A DNA stretch of 64,000 bases from Rhabditophanes sp. KR3021 (taxonomy: Eukaryota > Nematoda > Chromadorea > Rhabditida > Alloionematidae). Made by a program: the position numbers and the translations under genes. Below the pieces are notes generated by a model, which saw only the letters and a list, made by a program, of their open reading frames with translations, ran no database searches and was not told the DNA's origin. The stretch is from NCBI GenBank assembly GCA_963281155.1, contig CAUJLY010000001.1, forward strand, positions 8,494,001 to 8,558,000, read 5' to 3'. Below, one piece after another: positions 60,954-64,000 of this stretch (positions are counted from its first letter, which is position 1; the number at the start of each line of letters is the position of its first letter).

Positions 60954-61619
60954 TTAATAGGGCATCATTGGGCCAGGGTATTGGTTGTTGATGGGGTCTG
61001 TTGCGAAGGCGGGAATACCGAAGCCGGGATCTATTTGGCCGAAGCCGGGATCTATTTGGCTGAAACCTGGATTTATTTGGCCGAAGCCAGGATCAATTTG
61101 ACCGAAGCCAGGATCAATTTGATCAAAAGCAGGATCCAATTGATCATAGTCAGGATAATAAGGTTCAACAGCAAATTGTTCGAGTGATTGTTGGTCCAGG
61201 GGATCAGTCTGTGGCAACATCCCACCATTATTATCCATTGGCGGATTGAAGGCACCACTATTATCCATACCAGGAACAGACATCTGATCATTTGTCTTAG
61301 GATCTGGTTGATCTTGAGGTGAAGATTTGCTGAGTGGCTCTGATGGAACTAAAGGACCAGATGAATCTGTGTCATTAGTCGCAAATAAATCTGACAAATC
61401 AGTTGTATTTAAATCAGAAGGAGCAGGCGAAGAAGAGGTGTCTGTATCATTAGTGGGCCCATCATCTACAATAACATCTTGTGCCTCATTGTCCTTTACC
61501 ACCCCAGATGGTGCTTCTTGAAATAACTTGCTCCTCAACCCGAAGCCTAAATTAAATGGAATAGCCGCCAAGGATGAAGCCATTAGCATTACCACCAATA
61601 TAGTATAAAAAAGCCTCAT
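60954..61619 (-). CDS. Secreted acidic repeat protein (DPGFGQI repeats)
   Basis: One exon, 221 residues from ATG 61619; the frame upstream lacks ATG. Signal peptide (MRLFYTILVVMLMASSLAAI), then an acidic Asp/Ser/Thr/Pro-rich region, then about six 7-residue repeats around QIDPGFG, and a Pro/Tyr C terminus. No Cys in the mature chain. Composition suggests an extracellular, intrinsically disordered, possibly structural protein. No family recognised. The TATA box at 61671 supports the start. Confidence 0.8.
   Translation of the reverse strand: MRLFYTILVVMLMASSLAAIPFNLGFGLRSKLFQEAPSGVVKDNEAQDVIVDDGPTNDTDTSSSPAPSDLNTTDLSDLFATNDTDSSGPLVPSEPLSKSSPQDQPDPKTNDQMSVPGMDNSGAFNPPMDNNGGMLPQTDPLDQQSLEQFAVEPYYPDYDQLDPAFDQIDPGFGQIDPGFGQINPGFSQIDPGFGQIDPGFGIPAFATDPINNQYPGPMMPY
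61018..61150 (-). repeat. 21-bp coding tandem repeat, about six copies
   Basis: CCGAAGCCGGGATCTATTTG plus G recurs every 21 bp with substitutions. Each unit encodes seven residues (QIDPGFG, QINPGFS, QIDPAFD). Confidence 0.9.
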
Positions 61620-61670
61620 TACTCTCTCAAACAATTGCTAGTGTATGGACACTTTAATATCAAAAAGACA

Positions 61671-61678
61671 TATTTATA
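61671..61678 (-). promoter_or_regulatory. TATA box
   Basis: TATAAATA on the minus strand, 52-59 bp upstream of the ATG at 61619. Confidence 0.55.
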
Positions 61679-61679
61679 C

Positions 61680-63400
61680 GTGGAATATAAATTTAATTTG
61701 TTTATCTCCAACACATAAAAGTGTTTCTTTAGGCAACATCAAAAAAGAAGATAAAACTTTTTTGTACGTAATTTATTAATTAAAAAGAATCGTTAATATT
61801 TCGTTTTATTTGTTTAAATTAGATGTGTTTACAATAATAAGATTTATAAAGTAAATTAATAAAATGAATTAATAAAGGGGTGTTTGATGGTTTATTAAGT
61901 AGACTTCATATATCGAGGATGTCCTAAATTGGATAAAGACCATTTTGTCTAAATGTCTTTTGTCAACATTCTTAGATGATTTATGTCATAGAATCATTTT
62001 TGGGCAATTATTTATTCATCGAAAAAATGTATGATCTCCAATTAAAAGCTTTTAATATATTATTATAATTACATAAGTCTCATGCCTTTATAAGTGTTGA
62101 TGTTTATGAGCATTTATTTGCCATTTAATAAGCTTCATACTGTTACATTATTACATTGAGAAAAATACATAGAATAAATAGATTAGACAAAGAATATGAC
62201 GGCACAAAATTTAGAAGCAGTATCTGACAAAATAGACGTTGGCAAATTATCGTTGAACAATAAAAATTTGTTTTCTCTCTCAAAAAAATATACATAGATT
62301 ATCGTGGAAGACACTTACATATGATTTCTCCATCATACCGTTAGTTTCATACTTCATTTCACGTTTTATTAGTTAAATAAACACTACAAACGAGATGCTT
62401 GGTTAACTCGTACAAGATATTCCAATTTAATTCCAGTATGTTAAATGATATTTATAAATCAAATTGTTAGTAAAAGGATTTTTATAATTGACACATTTAG
62501 GATATATTTAGTTATACCAAAGACTGATTTAAAATTCGTTTGTGTGGCAAAAATCTACTTTTGTGATAAGAATCCAATTTTGCACTCAAAACATTATTTT
62601 TGCATTAAGATCTCCATAACCGAAACTGAATAATCAACAATTACAAGTTTTAAACATCCGACGAAAGAAACTTTACAATACAAACATTTGATGCAGTGGA
62701 TGGTATAATAATGCAAACCTTGGTTATGTTGCTTATATGATGGTGGTTGCTGATGATTGGATAAATATAGAAAAAGTGGTAATTAGTGTTCGAAGTTGCT
62801 CCTGCATAGAAATCATTCAGTCAATTATCAATTTTGATGATTGTAGTGGAAATTGGCAGAATTATATTGATTTGTACTCAAAATTGAATGAACCTGGTCG
62901 AAATATAAAGTTGTTTTAGTTCCAAAATTGTGGTTTTGTTGCTTTTTACAAGCGTTTTTTATTTTGGAGTACTCAACATTGTTTGACACAAAATAAACCT
63001 TCTCTTCAAATCAATATATTATCAGGACTTGTTATAGTAAATTTAAATTGATCCATCGCTAAATACATTGTTATGATTTGAAAGTACTTTGATAAATATT
63101 TTTTCATAGTCCAGAAAATTAGCACTTGACAGCTAATTACTTCCAACTTCCTACATTTAAGTTCAAACTAAAAAGATGAAATCTTAATTTAGATTTATTA
63201 ACTATCAACGCCAATCATAAAATCCTTCTCTACCCAAAAACAATTTTGAAATTTATTCATGGCAAGGATGTTAATCCACGGCGAGGCACCCACCATTTCT
63301 CACGACGACTTTGATTGGACCACCCAACCCCACATTTCAAACAACCTCAACCAACCAATCTTACAACTACACTTTTTCTTTCGAACTTATCCAAGACGGA
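61680..63400. other. Intergenic, divergent
   Basis: About 1.7 kb of AT-rich DNA between two divergent genes. An open stretch at 62737-62919 (IEIIQSIINFDDCSGNWQNY) has no splice or start support. Confidence 0.45.
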
Positions 63401-64000
63401 ATGTATCTGTATAATTTAACATTGCAACCTAAAACTGTGATCAGCCATGCTGTCTCAGGCCATTTTTATGGTAATTCTAAGTCACAGGCAAGTAAATTTA
63501 TTTGAAAATATATTTGAATCATTATTTTAGGAGATCGTTGTTTGTCGAGGAACAATTTTGCAGCTCCTCGTTCCTGAGCCTGTTTCGGGGAAGTTGAGCA
63601 TAGCATGTAGTCAGGAGACTTTTTCCTCGATAAGGGAGATCAAGACTTTTCGCTTGACTGGAGGGAGGAAGGATTATATCGTGGTTACTTCGGACTCTGG
63701 ACGGATCGCTTTCCTTGAGTACGTCGTTCCCAAGAATTCCTTTCAGATTGTTCAACTTGAGACGTATGGAAAGACCGGAGTTAGGCGAGGAGTTGCTGGG
63801 GAGTTTATTGCAGTCGATCCCAAAGGTCGCTCTGTCATGATCGCTAGTTGCGAGAAGCAAAAGCTTGTGTATATGTTGAATAGAGACTCAGATGCTAATT
63901 TGACTATCTCATCTCCTCTTGACGCTAGTAGAAGTCAAACTTTGTGTTTCGGAATCATTGGATTAGACGTCGGCTATGACAATCCTACCTTCGCAGCCCT
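63401..64000 (+). CDS. sf3b3: Splicing factor SF3B3 (SAP130), 5' part
   Basis: Exon 63401-63487 joins 63531 onward across a 43-bp intron; the gene runs off the window. SF3B3 is a WD/beta-propeller scaffold of the SF3b complex in the U2 snRNP, needed for branch-site recognition. Sequence matches the family start closely: MYLYNLTLQ, then EIVVCRGTILQLL, FRLTGGRKDYIVVTSDSGRI, VDPKGRSVMIASCEKQKLVY, LNRDSDANLTISSPL. The ATG matches the known N terminus, so the open frame upstream is leader. The intron begins GCAAGT, so it is GC-AG; the join KSQ/EIVV agrees with conserved family sequence, making the site secure. Confidence 0.96.

Overview
The window is nuclear DNA of a nematode. Three things show this: a gene with a nematode-type DB cysteine module, a divergent but complete spliced-leader (SL) RNA gene next to a 5S rRNA gene, and a nuclear receptor whose first zinc finger has the nematode-typical CNSFFRR P-box. 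The DNA is AT-rich. Most introns are about 40-60 bp with T-rich, TTTTAG/TTTCAG-like ends, and coding exons stand out as islands of higher GC. The species cannot be named from the sequence.

Layout. 1-6.6 kb: no gene seen. 6.66-9.66 kb: intronless 999-residue Gln/Asn/Ser-rich protein of unknown function. 10.6-15.2 kb: a small-RNA and repeat district with decayed gene remnants, a 26-bp tandem repeat, a 486-bp tandem duplication, a tRNA-Asp-like gene with a broken acceptor stem, a 5S rRNA gene, a 25-bp tandem repeat and the SL RNA gene. 16.1-18.05 kb: two-CUT-domain protein. 19-20.2 kb (-): secreted DB-domain protein. 21.3-24.7 kb: membrane cholinesterase-like protein without the catalytic serine. 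25.8-27.2 kb: orphan exon-like islands. 27.7-32.7 kb: ADAMTS metalloprotease. 33.4-34.4 kb: two small secreted proteins, one a TIL-type protease inhibitor. 35.3-36.6 kb (-): AP-2 transcription factor. 38.5-39.65 kb: papain-family protease. 39.8-41.3 kb (-): a pair of Ly6-like paralogues, one apparently broken. 42.3-43 kb (-): secreted repeat protein. 43.3-45.5 kb (-): nuclear hormone receptor. 46.2-48.9 kb (-): exocyst subunit Sec15. 49.1-49.6 kb (-): single-pass membrane protein. 52.6-54.6 kb: F-box/leucine-rich protein. 55.9-56.6 kb: Rho GTPase. 58.3-58.9 kb: LITAF-domain protein. 59-61.6 kb (-): three genes of unknown function. 63.4 kb to the end: 5' end of splicing factor SF3B3.

I see no operon-like cluster or single pathway. 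Two expression styles recur. Housekeeping and regulatory genes (CUT, AP-2, nuclear receptor, Sec15, Rho, LITAF) have a 3' splice acceptor 0-60 nt before the ATG, as expected for SL trans-splicing. Several short secreted-protein genes instead have a TATA box 30-80 bp before the ATG. Exon joins were made by hand from GT/AG (and twice GC/AG) sites plus reading frame. For every multi-exon gene called with high confidence the summed exon length is a multiple of three.
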